NCBI GenBank assembly: GCA_024451685.1
Contig: JAMXCW010000001.1
Span: 1 to 64,000 of the forward strand
Direction: 5' to 3'
DNA: 64,000 nt
Source of the DNA: Candidatus Bathyanammoxibius amoris
GTDB taxonomy: Bacteria > Planctomycetota > Brocadiia > Brocadiales > Bathyanammoxibiaceae
How positions within the stretch are numbered: the first letter of the stretch is position 1; every line of letters begins with the position of its first letter. Position numbers and translations under genes: made by a program. The notes under the pieces are model-generated. The model was not told where the DNA came from, searched no databases, and saw only the letters and a list, made by a program, of their open reading frames with translations. Of this stretch, positions 50,797 to 59,322 are shown one piece after another.

Positions 50797-53451
50797 ATGA
50801 AGACGAATGACCTCAGGGAGCGGTTCCTAAGATTCTTTGAGAAGAAGGGGCATAAGATAGTTCCCAGTGACTCTCTGGTACCCACGCATGACCCTACCCT
50901 GCTGTTTACCGGGGCGGGCATGAACCAGTTCAAGGACCAGCTTCTGGGCAGGGGCAAGATTACGTACACCAGGGCCGCATCGTCCCAGAAGTGTCTACGT
51001 ACCGGTGACATAGACAACGTCGGGAAAACCGCCTCCCACCACACCTTCTTTGAAATGCTGGGGAATTTCTCCTTTGGTGATTACTTCAAGGAAGAGGCCA
51101 TCGAACTGGCATGGGAGTTTCTGCTTGAAGATTTAAAACTCCCGGCCGACCGCCTGTACGCCAGCGTGTACGTTGACGATGATGAGGCCTATGGTGCATG
51201 GGAGAAGAAGGTCGGCCTGCCGGGTTCAAGGATATTCCAGTACGGAGAGGATGCGAACTTCTGGCCGGCCAACGCGCCGTCGCAGGGGCCAAACGGCCCT
51301 TGCGGGCCCTGCGCCGAGATATTCTATGACCAGGGAGAGGCTGTCGGATGCGGCAGGGATGATTGTAATCCCAACTGTAACCACTGTGAACGCTTCGTGG
51401 AGATATGGAATCTGGTCTTTGTGCAGTATGACCGTAAGGGCCGGGGGGTGCTGGATCCGCTGGCCCATAAGGGTATTGATACCGGGATGGGCCTTGAAAG
51501 GATGGCAAGGATTACGCAGGGTGTGCTGAACAATTTTGAAATAGTAGACATATTTGTACCGATAATCAATGAGTTGGAAGACATCCTGGGTGTAAAATGT
51601 GCGGGTGACAACACGGTACTCTTTCGCAGGATTGCCGACCACATCCGTGCGGTGGTTTTCTGTATCTCGGACGGTGTCCTGCCGTCAAACGAGGGGAGGG
51701 GCTACGTGGAGCGGCGCCTTATCAGACGTGCGGTGAGGGACGCGATGCAGATGGGCCATGAGAAGGTGTCACTGTACAAGCTGGTGCCGGTGATAGCCGA
51801 TGTAATGGAAAGACCTTACCCCGAGGTCAGGGCGCGTCGCGAAAATATAGCGCGGATAATAGAGAACGAGGAGAAGAGGTTCCTGCAGACCTATTATCAG
51901 GGCATGCGCCGGCTCGAAGAGATTGGCACGTCGCTAAAGAAGGAGGGGGAGAAGGTCTTTCCCCCGGAAGAGGCCTTCAGGCTGTACGACACCTACGGTT
52001 TTCCCATAGAAGGCACCGCCGCCTTCTGTAAAGAGGAAGGTTTTGGTTTTGACGAGAGTGGGTTTGAGAAACACATGGAAGAACGCGCGCGGCTGTCCAG
52101 GGTCACCTCGAATATAAGCGGGACGGTCTTTGACTCAGGACCGGTCGCGCAGCTTAAGGAGTCCTGCGAGGGAACGGAATTCCAGGGTTACCTTGGGGGC
52201 AGGGTGGACGCGAAGGTGCTGGCCATTATTGCGGGAGACCAATTGGCCGGGAGTGCAGAGAAGGGTCAATCGGTTGTGGTGGTTTTAGACCGTACGCCCT
52301 TCTATGGCGAGGCGGGTGGACAGGTAGGAGATACAGGCTGCCTCAAGGGTAAGGATTTCTCTTTGGATGTTACGGACACGAGGAGGGCGGACGATTTCAT
52401 CCTGCACGACTCAAAAGTGACAAAGGGTAAAGTGTCTGTCGGCGACAAGCTCACGTGCGAGGTCGACCTCGAAAGAAGGGCCGCGATAAGCCGCAACCAT
52501 ACGGCAACACACATATTACACCACGTGCTCAGACAGGTGGTGGGTGAACATGCGGAGCAGGCAGGTTCCCTGGTGGCCCCCGAGAGGCTGCGCTTTGACT
52601 TTAACCACTTTCAGGCCCTCAGCAACGAAGAACTCTCCAGGATAGAAGACCTGGTAAATGAGAAGGTTACAGAGGACTCTCCTGTGGAGACGGAGGAGAT
52701 GTCCCAGGATGAGGCCAAAAAAAGGGGTGCTGTGGCGCTGTTTGGTGAAAAATATGGTGAGAAGGTGCGCCTGGTAGACATAGGAGACTACAGCCTGGAA
52801 CTCTGCGGCGGCATCCACTTGAGACGGACCGGCGAGGTGGGCCTGTTCAAGATTGTGGGAGAGGGTTCTGTTGCCGCGGGCATCCGCCGCATAGAGGCCC
52901 TCACGGGTCCCGCCGCCGTTACCAGTGTCAGGGAGAGGGAATATGCCGTCGGGAGACTGGCTCGCATGTTAAAGGTGCAGGAGAGTGATCTTACAGACAG
53001 GGTGGAAGGGCTGCTGGAAGAAATAAAAAAGCTTGAAAAGGAGATAAAGAGACTGAAAACGGGGGACATGGGCAAGGCGACGGGTGACCTTCTCACCCGT
53101 GCCAGGGAGGTATCCGGCGTAAAGATTGTGACGGAGATGTTGGAAGGGGCCAGGGTGGACGACCTTCGCAGGGCTGCCGATACACTCAAGGCCCAGGCGA
53201 CTTCTATTGCCATAGTGCTAGCCTCCGCGGAGGACGGTGCGGTGGTGGTGATAACTTCGTTGAGCAAGGACCTTGTGCAACGCGGGCTGCATGCCGCTGA
53301 GATAGCCAGGGGTGTCGCAAAGTTGATTGGCGGTGGAGGCGGTGGCAGGGCGGATATGGCGCAGGCCGGTGGAAATCGAGTGGACAAGATTGACGAGGCG
53401 TTAGAGTATTCGTACAAGCTGATAAAGGAAAAGGTGCTTGGTGGAGGATAG
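50797..53451 (+). CDS. alaS: Alanyl-tRNA synthetase
   Basis: 884 residues, complete. The class II catalytic core opens MKTNDLRERFLRFFEKKGH; NGPCGPCAEIFYDQG is the motif near the active site, the editing domain has SRNHTATHILHHVLR, and SLELCGGIHLRRTGEVG supplies the zinc-binding Cys/His. The C-terminal GGGGGGRADMAQAGG is the expected C-Ala Gly-rich segment. Stop is 44 bases before fabZ. Confidence 0.97.
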   Translation: MKTNDLRERFLRFFEKKGHKIVPSDSLVPTHDPTLLFTGAGMNQFKDQLLGRGKITYTRAASSQKCLRTGDIDNVGKTASHHTFFEMLGNFSFGDYFKEEAIELAWEFLLEDLKLPADRLYASVYVDDDEAYGAWEKKVGLPGSRIFQYGEDANFWPANAPSQGPNGPCGPCAEIFYDQGEAVGCGRDDCNPNCNHCERFVEIWNLVFVQYDRKGRGVLDPLAHKGIDTGMGLERMARITQGVLNNFEIVDIFVPIINELEDILGVKCAGDNTVLFRRIADHIRAVVFCISDGVLPSNEGRGYVERRLIRRAVRDAMQMGHEKVSLYKLVPVIADVMERPYPEVRARRENIARIIENEEKRFLQTYYQGMRRLEEIGTSLKKEGEKVFPPEEAFRLYDTYGFPIEGTAAFCKEEGFGFDESGFEKHMEERARLSRVTSNISGTVFDSGPVAQLKESCEGTEFQGYLGGRVDAKVLAIIAGDQLAGSAEKGQSVVVVLDRTPFYGEAGGQVGDTGCLKGKDFSLDVTDTRRADDFILHDSKVTKGKVSVGDKLTCEVDLERRAAISRNHTATHILHHVLRQVVGEHAEQAGSLVAPERLRFDFNHFQALSNEELSRIEDLVNEKVTEDSPVETEEMSQDEAKKRGAVALFGEKYGEKVRLVDIGDYSLELCGGIHLRRTGEVGLFKIVGEGSVAAGIRRIEALTGPAAVTSVREREYAVGRLARMLKVQESDLTDRVEGLLEEIKKLEKEIKRLKTGDMGKATGDLLTRAREVSGVKIVTEMLEGARVDDLRRAADTLKAQATSIAIVLASAEDGAVVVITSLSKDLVQRGLHAAEIARGVAKLIGGGGGGRADMAQAGGNRVDKIDEALEYSYKLIKEKVLGGG

Positions 53452-53495
53452 GAATGTACCGAATGGACGTGTTCTTTAACCGGAGGGCAGCATAG

Positions 53496-53969
53496 ATGCC
53501 ACCAAAATTTCTAGTTGACCTCAAGGGGTTTGACCTCGATAAGCCGGAGGTAAGCATTGAGGAAATAAGGGACGTTAACCCCCACCGCTACGAGATGGAG
53601 CAGCTTACGGCGATATTGAGATATGACCCGGACAACAAACTTATTGTGGGCTACAAGGACGTGACGGCGGATGAATTCTGGGTGCGTGGCCATATACCTG
53701 GAAGACCGCTGATGCCCGGCGTTCTTATGGTAGAGGCGGCCGCGCAGCTGTGTACCTATTATTACAAGAGGGCTATGGCTGACGAGAGGTTTCTGGGTTT
53801 TGGCGGCGTAGACAAGGTAAAGTTCCGCGGCACGGTGGTTCCCGGAGACAAACTTATACTGATAGCAAAAAACCTTGAATTAAGACCCAGAAGGGCCATC
53901 TTTGACACGCAGGGAGTGGTGGACGACAGGATAGTCTTTGGGGCAAGGATTATTGGGATGGCTGTTTAA
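53496..53969 (+). CDS. fabZ: FabZ-type 3-hydroxyacyl-ACP dehydratase
   Basis: 157 residues, hot-dog fold. The active-site GHIPGRPLMPGVLMVEAAAQ contains the catalytic His and Glu. FLGFGGVDKVKFRGTVVPGDKL is the following conserved strand. It removes water in fatty acid elongation. The opening 25 residues (MPPKFLVDLKGFDLDKPEVS) differ from E. coli FabZ. Its end overlaps the convergent HAD gene by 20 bases. Confidence 0.9.
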   Translation: MPPKFLVDLKGFDLDKPEVSIEEIRDVNPHRYEMEQLTAILRYDPDNKLIVGYKDVTADEFWVRGHIPGRPLMPGVLMVEAAAQLCTYYYKRAMADERFLGFGGVDKVKFRGTVVPGDKLILIAKNLELRPRRAIFDTQGVVDDRIVFGARIIGMAV

Positions 53970-54672
53970 CGGGGACGATACCAGGCAGGTCGGCCATGTT
54001 TTCTATATATATATCGGGTTTCTCGCTGTTAGTGGGGTCTGAGATGAAGCGCTGGTAGTGCCTTCCGTGCTTTATCATTATCGTAGTAATCCCCAACTCC
54101 TTCGCCACCTTGAGTTCCCGGTCCATTCTGTCACCCACGCAGAGGACCTGTTCCGGTTTCAGACCGTGCCTGTCCAGGATGTCCTTAAAACTTGCCTTCT
54201 TGGCATCCGGGCTGGCCTTACTTGTATCCAGGATGGCTATTTCGCCAAATAGTCCATCCAAGCCCAGCACGTGCACCTTCTCTTCCTGCTCCTCACGCTT
54301 GCCCATAGTGACAAGAAATAACACAAATCCCCTGTCTTTCAGTTCCGTGAGAGTTTCCACCGCCCCTGGAAAAGGCTTTATTCCACTCCCACTGATACTT
54401 ACCTCAGAAAGTGCCTCCTTGACGTCTTCAAGAAAGCTGTGGGGCAGGGAGTATTGACGGGCTATGGCCTCATACAGGTCGCTGTCGGGGGTCTTTTTCC
54501 TGTCGAGTTCAAGCTGTAGTTCATAGGCCTCTTTCTCCGGACACCCGATGGCGCGGGCGATGACCTTTGCCGCCATAAGTCTCTGAGAGCGTACAAGAGT
54601 CCCAGAGCAGTCGTAGAGGGTGTCATCGAGGTCAAAGATTACGGCCTTTACGGCCCCCGGGGTGTGTGACAT
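53950..54672 (-). CDS. HAD-family hydrolase
   Basis: 240 residues. The nucleophile motif is VIFDLDDTLYDC, motif II is FLVTMGKREEQ and motif IV is VLCVGDRMDRELKVAKE. It is clearly paralogous to the N-terminal half of the gene 5 bases upstream, with which it shares the same opening and YELQLELD/YKLQLTVA region. The substrate is unknown. Convergent overlap with fabZ of 20 bases. Confidence 0.88.
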   Translation of the reverse strand: MSHTPGAVKAVIFDLDDTLYDCSGTLVRSQRLMAAKVIARAIGCPEKEAYELQLELDRKKTPDSDLYEAIARQYSLPHSFLEDVKEALSEVSISGSGIKPFPGAVETLTELKDRGFVLFLVTMGKREEQEEKVHVLGLDGLFGEIAILDTSKASPDAKKASFKDILDRHGLKPEQVLCVGDRMDRELKVAKELGITTIMIKHGRHYQRFISDPTNSEKPDIYIENMADLPGIVPVKQPSQ

Positions 54673-54677
54673 GATTC

Positions 54678-56396
54678 CTAACTTACTTTCTCTGTCTCTG
54701 CCGCCAGACTACGTATCGGCAGGCGGGCGTATACCCTGCAGATGGCGTCAGCCAGTTTGTCCGGGTTGTGGCGTAGAAGGTCCTGCTTTTCCCATAAGAC
54801 CCTGGCCTTATCCAGGTCTTCTACCAGGTCGGCCTCCACGGCCTTTACGGATAGACTGCTTACGCCGGGGTCAACTCTCACGACAAATGCGTCTTCTTCT
54901 TCATATTTTTCCAGTATGTCCTTCCGTGGCAGATTGTCGTTTACCAGTACGTAGTCCAGCACCCCTTCTCCAAGATAGCGGGTTACAGCCTTGATGTGGT
55001 CGGAAGCCACGTAGCCGTCTGTCTGGCCCGGCTGTGTGACAATATTGCATACATATATCTTTGTGGCAGAAGAACTTCCAATGGCCTCTCTGAGCCCCTT
55101 TACCAGTATGTTGGTGATGATGCTGGTATAAAGGCTTCCGGGGCCTAATACGATTATGTCCGCGTTTTTAATCTCTTCGAGTGTTTCCGGCAGGGCGTCT
55201 GCGTTATCCGGTTTAAGCAGTACTTCCTTTATCGGGGCCTTTCCGGGCTGGCGGATGTTAAACTCACCTTCCAACCTTGTTCCGTCTTCAAGCTCGGCGC
55301 ATATGTGTGTGTCTTGAAGGGTGGACGGCAGTACCTTTCCCTTTATTGCCAGGATTTTACTCGCCTTCTTAATTGCCTGTTCAAAGGAGCCTGTTATGTC
55401 CGTAAGGGCGGTCATGAGCAGGTTGCCAAGACTCATCCCTTCTAACGAGCCCCTGTCAAATCTGTATTGAAATAGTTTGTAGAGATCCTCCTGCTGTTCG
55501 TCGGTCTCCGACAGCGCCACTAGACAATTCCTGGCGTCTCCAGGGGGTGGAATCCCATACTGCTTTCTGAGTATACCTGAGCTACGCCCGGAATCAGTCA
55601 CCGTAACGACTGCCGTGAGGCTGTTGCTGTAGGTCTTAAGACCTTGGAGCACTATAGGCAGGCCCGTTCCCCCGCCTATCGTGAGTATTCTGAGCCTGTC
55701 GGGGAGTTTGCCCTTGTTTATAAGTTCAAGTATCGTGGAAAGCTGATATATGTGTTTTATCTTATAGTCCGGTTTCTCAGAGTTGCGCAGGGGTGCCTCT
55801 ACCTTGAATCTTCCATGCAGCATCTGAATCGCGTACATGCCCATGGTTTTTGCCACCCTTAGCTCCAAGCCGACCCTGTCACCTACTACGGCCACTTCGC
55901 TGGGCAGGAGATTGTACTTCTGGAGAAGTCCCGTGAAACAATCTTCCAGTAGCAGCCCTACCTCCTGGTCATTCACCACAATATCGTCGAAGCAGGAGGA
56001 TATGCCCAGTGTCTCCAGCTTCATTTCCTGTCTCCTGTGAACCCCCATCGTTACCAGGAACAGTTTATATTTTTCCTGTCTGAGCTGCTTCAGGGTGGGG
56101 ATAACGTCCGGGAAGGGTTCGATCTCAGAGACCTCGTCGCTGTTATACGTCTTCAAGGCACATTCGACCAGGGTGTGGTCCATTCCATGCATCTTGGCTA
56201 TTTCATTAAACACCAGGGATGACGGGCCGTACTTTTCTGCCACGGTTAGCTGGAGCTTGTAGGCCTCTCCAATACTTATGGGGAGACCGGCGTCCACCAT
56301 GGCCTTGGCCGCGCGCCTTCTGGCCGCCCCGACTAACAGGCCCGAACAGTCGTAAAGAGTGTCATCCAGGTCAAAGATTACCGCCTTAATCCTCAT
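54678..56396 (-). CDS. HAD hydrolase fused to YvcK-family protein
   Basis: 572 residues in two parts. Residues 1 to about 215 are a HAD phosphatase (AVIFDLDDTLYDC, LFLVTMGVHRRQ, VAVVGDRVGLELRVAKT). From about 235 it is YvcK/gluconeogenesis factor: ILTIGGGTGLPIVLQGL, VTDSGRSSGILRKQYGIPPPGDARNC, LLMTALTDITGSFEQA and IVLGPGSLYTSIITNILVKGL. YvcK binds UDP-GlcNAc and affects cell-wall and carbon metabolism. The fusion is in frame with no stop. A HAD paralogue follows immediately. Confidence 0.92.
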   Translation of the reverse strand: MRIKAVIFDLDDTLYDCSGLLVGAARRRAAKAMVDAGLPISIGEAYKLQLTVAEKYGPSSLVFNEIAKMHGMDHTLVECALKTYNSDEVSEIEPFPDVIPTLKQLRQEKYKLFLVTMGVHRRQEMKLETLGISSCFDDIVVNDQEVGLLLEDCFTGLLQKYNLLPSEVAVVGDRVGLELRVAKTMGMYAIQMLHGRFKVEAPLRNSEKPDYKIKHIYQLSTILELINKGKLPDRLRILTIGGGTGLPIVLQGLKTYSNSLTAVVTVTDSGRSSGILRKQYGIPPPGDARNCLVALSETDEQQEDLYKLFQYRFDRGSLEGMSLGNLLMTALTDITGSFEQAIKKASKILAIKGKVLPSTLQDTHICAELEDGTRLEGEFNIRQPGKAPIKEVLLKPDNADALPETLEEIKNADIIVLGPGSLYTSIITNILVKGLREAIGSSSATKIYVCNIVTQPGQTDGYVASDHIKAVTRYLGEGVLDYVLVNDNLPRKDILEKYEEEDAFVVRVDPGVSSLSVKAVEADLVEDLDKARVLWEKQDLLRHNPDKLADAICRVYARLPIRSLAAETEKVS

Positions 56397-56516
56397 AATG
56401 CTTACTCGTACGTAATCTCCTTGATGTTATTGCCCCGTACTTTTTGTGTCAGTAATGTAGAAACATAGCAAGTATATGTCAATAGGCTTTAGTACAAGTA
56501 CATGAGACTGTTTAAC

Positions 56517-56972
56517 TTATTCAGTAATGGTTTTGATGTCAGGGGGTATTGTAACCCGGTCCCCCGCGCGTACGTTGTTGCGTCTAAACCATCCACCGTT
56601 CATCTCCAGGGCGTACTTCACCTTCTCACTGGGAGTATGGCGTTCGAGGCTGTCGGGGTTCATGTCCTCAATCTGTGTGATAAGCCCGCCTTTATTGATA
56701 AACGCAATGGAAAGCGGTATATGTGTATCTTTCATCCAGAAGGCGTGTCGGCCTTCCACAGGAAATACAAAGAGCATTCCGTGGTTTTCTGCCAGAGACG
56801 TACGGAACTGCAGCCCCCGGCTGCGCACCTCCGGCTCCACCGCCAGCTCGACATGGACCTCCTTACCGCCCACCGAGATCTTTACGGGGTTGCTTCCGGA
56901 ACCCAGGTAGCCGTATGAGATAACACCTGCCAGTACTATTATCAATAATACCTTGTATCGATTATTTATCAT
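56517..56972 (-). CDS. Membrane-anchored or exported DUF192 protein
   Basis: 151 residues from ATG 56972. The N-terminal helix (VLLIIVLAGVISYGYL) is followed by the DUF192 core: LAVEPEVRSRGLQFR, GMLFVFPVEGRHAFWMKDTHIPLSIAFI and ALEMNGGWFRRNNVRAGDRV. The function is unknown. The start overlaps the end of the archaemetzincin gene by 11 bases, so translation is probably coupled. Confidence 0.88.
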   Translation of the reverse strand: MINNRYKVLLIIVLAGVISYGYLGSGSNPVKISVGGKEVHVELAVEPEVRSRGLQFRTSLAENHGMLFVFPVEGRHAFWMKDTHIPLSIAFINKGGLITQIEDMNPDSLERHTPSEKVKYALEMNGGWFRRNNVRAGDRVTIPPDIKTITE

Positions 56973-57588
56973 GTCTCTTAAGTTTAAGGAGGGGCTGGCA
57001 GTTCTTACAGAAGCTCGCGGGCTTTTTGTCGGTATCTGCAAGGCTGTTTGAGAAATACATCACACAGCGCGGGTTGGGGCAGTGCCTCAACCTCCATATA
57101 TGACCGAGCTCATGCACCGCCTCTTTTGTCATCCTTTCAGATAAGATTATGTTGTCGGCATCTCTGCCGTAAAACTCTTCCCGGAGTCTATGCAGAGAGA
57201 TAATGGCCACGTTCCTGAACGGCAGTGCCTCTCCGAAGACGAAGTTTAGTGTCGGCACGTACAGGTCAAGCTCGGTCACTCCCAGGAGGTAGAGCTTGCC
57301 GCCGGGTCTCATCCCACTTAGTTCCCGCAGGATGTCCGTAGAAAAATACTGTTTTCTCTTCGTGTTGTAGGCGTCCGCCGGGACCTCTATGCCGGGGCCC
57401 ACCTGGGCGACCACACCCAGGTTTTTCTTTAAGGAGCCTGCCAGTTCCCTGAGCAGCCCCTCCTGGATTTCGCCTACCGGTATCAAGCGCACCACCCTGG
57501 GGACCTCAGCACCATAAGACGTGGTGGCGGCAGCAGAGAGAACGACAAGACAGACGAACATTATATTGAGCGTTGTCCACATTATCAC
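56962..57588 (-). CDS. Archaemetzincin-like zinc protease, apparently exported
   Basis: 208 residues. The metzincin site is HELGHIWRLRHC near residue 159, followed by CVM and a C-terminal CKNC, matching archaemetzincin cysteines. In the usual motif the eighth position is Gly (HExxHxxGLxHC); here it is Arg. An N-terminal hydrophobic stretch (FVCLVVLSAAATTSYGA) looks like a signal peptide, whereas archaemetzincins are normally cytosolic. Translationally coupled to the DUF192 gene. Confidence 0.85.
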   Translation of the reverse strand: MIMWTTLNIMFVCLVVLSAAATTSYGAEVPRVVRLIPVGEIQEGLLRELAGSLKKNLGVVAQVGPGIEVPADAYNTKRKQYFSTDILRELSGMRPGGKLYLLGVTELDLYVPTLNFVFGEALPFRNVAIISLHRLREEFYGRDADNIILSERMTKEAVHELGHIWRLRHCPNPRCVMYFSNSLADTDKKPASFCKNCQPLLKLKRHDK

Positions 57589-57610
57589 AACCGCCGGATT
57601 CCGGCATAAA

Positions 57611-58318
57611 TCAGTTCGCGTAACCAGTTGTCCTTATGCCCCTTTCCGTCTGTACCCTGAGAAGGGTGACAAGGTTGTGGGCCCTTCTGACCGGTTCAGG
57701 AAGCCTGTACCCCCTGCAACTGTCGAGAAGCACCCTTATTGACGAGGCGATGTCCGTCTTATGGCCGGGAGATACAAAGACCGGCTTCACCCCTGCCCTT
57801 GTCCTGAGCGCGGCCCCTATGCGCCTCCTCTTATGAATAATATACGAAAACGCGCCCACTTTGTCTCTCACGGGCTTATGTTCCCCGATGAGCAGTTTCT
57901 TCGCGCACCCGATAGAGGGTTTATCCAGAACCAGGCCCATGTGGGAGGCAAGCCCCATACCCCTGGGATGGGCGATACCCTGCCCGTCGAACAATATGAC
58001 GTCAGGTGTCCTCTCAATTGCTGAAAATGCCTTGAGGAGCACCGGTGCCTCCCTGAAGCTCAAAAGACCGGGTATGTAGGGGAATGTCGCCTCGGCAGCC
58101 GCAGTGGCCTCCTCTATAATGTCCATACTCCTGAAATCCATGATGATAACACCGGCATAAACCCTGTTCGCAAGCTTACTGTAAGCCACATCCGCCCCGG
58201 CTATAACCCCGGGCCGCCCGGACATACCTTTTATAATGAGCTTGCTCCTGAGTTCTTCCTGCAGTGAAACCGCATCCTTGTAGCTTACGTCCCATGGATG
58301 AAGTTCTTTGTGTTTCAT
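57611..58318 (-). CDS. nfi: Endonuclease V (deoxyinosine 3'-endonuclease)
   Basis: 235 residues. The metal-site Asp is in VIAGADVAYSKLANRVYAG, and LFDGQGIAHPRGMGLASHMG contains the second conserved Asp and the His-Pro-Arg block. YIPGLLSFREAPVLL is the typical wedge-adjacent segment. Cleaves DNA next to deoxyinosine. Only 22 bases from the archaemetzincin start and 18 from the amidase stop, so a multi-gene minus-strand operon is likely. Confidence 0.93.
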   Translation of the reverse strand: MKHKELHPWDVSYKDAVSLQEELRSKLIIKGMSGRPGVIAGADVAYSKLANRVYAGVIIMDFRSMDIIEEATAAAEATFPYIPGLLSFREAPVLLKAFSAIERTPDVILFDGQGIAHPRGMGLASHMGLVLDKPSIGCAKKLLIGEHKPVRDKVGAFSYIIHKRRRIGAALRTRAGVKPVFVSPGHKTDIASSIRVLLDSCRGYRLPEPVRRAHNLVTLLRVQTERGIRTTGYAN

Positions 58319-58336
58319 GACAGCCAGGCGATAATC

Positions 58337-59122
58337 CTACACCTCCGTGTTTACGGTATCCTTTGAGGCGATATTCCTTAAGCGATGCCTTAGTTCCTCA
58401 AGCGGGAAGTTTTTCCCCGGACAGACCGTGTGATTCTCCCGGACGTCTTTGTGCGTGATTATCCTCGAAAGGGGTATGTCGTATTGTTTGGACAGGTAAC
58501 GGATAATTTTCTCCAGGGATTCGAGCTGTTTCCTGGAGGGACCTTCGTCTTCTTCGAAGTTACCTACAAGACAGATGCCGATACCCTTACGGTTGAAATA
58601 GCCGTCGCCTGCGTGTGCCCCGTAAAGTTGCCTCTTCCACCGCTGACCGACTTCTATTTCCCCGTCTCCTGACTGCGTGCCGTTGCCTATAACAAAGTGA
58701 TAACCGAGACCGTTCTTCCATCCCCTCTCATTCCTGTGGTAATCGTCAAATACCCCGGCGGAGCCCCCGCGTGTGGCACTGTGGTGGATGACTATGTACC
58801 TCCAGTCATTGTCATGGGCGTCTGTCCGGCAGAGGGCCGGGATGTCGGGAGGTTTCTTCCAGAGCAGCGCCAGCGGAAGTCCCGCAGCGATACCCACCGT
58901 AACCACGATGATGATGATGTAGAAGACCGGCACAGGTCCCACCCGGGGAGATAAGAGCCGGCGCCACCGGAAGGGTTTGTGGAAGAAACGCCGTAACGGA
59001 CGCCAGAGGCGGCGCCGAAAGAATGTCCGGAAGGAACGTATGTAGAGATTCCTTGTTAATATCAATGTCAATTTTACTGCTACATGCCCCTGATTGCAGC
59101 CACACCTCAAAGACATTATCAA
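58337..59122 (-). CDS. Membrane-anchored N-acetylmuramoyl-L-alanine amidase (amidase_2/PGRP)
   Basis: 261 residues. A very basic N-terminus (FRRRLWRPLRRFFHK) and one helix (FYIIIIVVTVGIAAGLPLAL) precede the catalytic domain: YIVIHHSATRGG with the zinc His, GLGYHFVIGNG, GIGICLVGNF and the C-terminal HTVCPGKNF with the last His/Cys ligands. Cuts the peptide from the glycan in peptidoglycan. Supports the presence of peptidoglycan alongside dapF. Confidence 0.9.
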   Translation of the reverse strand: MIMSLRCGCNQGHVAVKLTLILTRNLYIRSFRTFFRRRLWRPLRRFFHKPFRWRRLLSPRVGPVPVFYIIIIVVTVGIAAGLPLALLWKKPPDIPALCRTDAHDNDWRYIVIHHSATRGGSAGVFDDYHRNERGWKNGLGYHFVIGNGTQSGDGEIEVGQRWKRQLYGAHAGDGYFNRKGIGICLVGNFEEDEGPSRKQLESLEKIIRYLSKQYDIPLSRIITHKDVRENHTVCPGKNFPLEELRHRLRNIASKDTVNTEV

Positions 59123-59322
59123 TCACAGGACATTATATGGCATGCAAAAGACCTTTGTCAAAAGGAAAAGATACGGGAAGACGGGGTGGAAATGGGGCGT
59201 GTACCGTTAACGGAAAAGGTGCTCAAGGTAAATAGGCTTTACCGTAAAAGACAAAACAGATAGAATGCTGTTCTTCACTGTTTAACATCGACAAAAGACA
59301 TTGTGCTGCTGAGGTCCGGTAT

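Noticed and set aside
59140-59235. Short basic frame (MACKRPLSKGKD...) upstream of purD
   Set aside because: No ribosome site, no hydrophobic or domain features, and it lies in the leader of purD; coding status is not supported.
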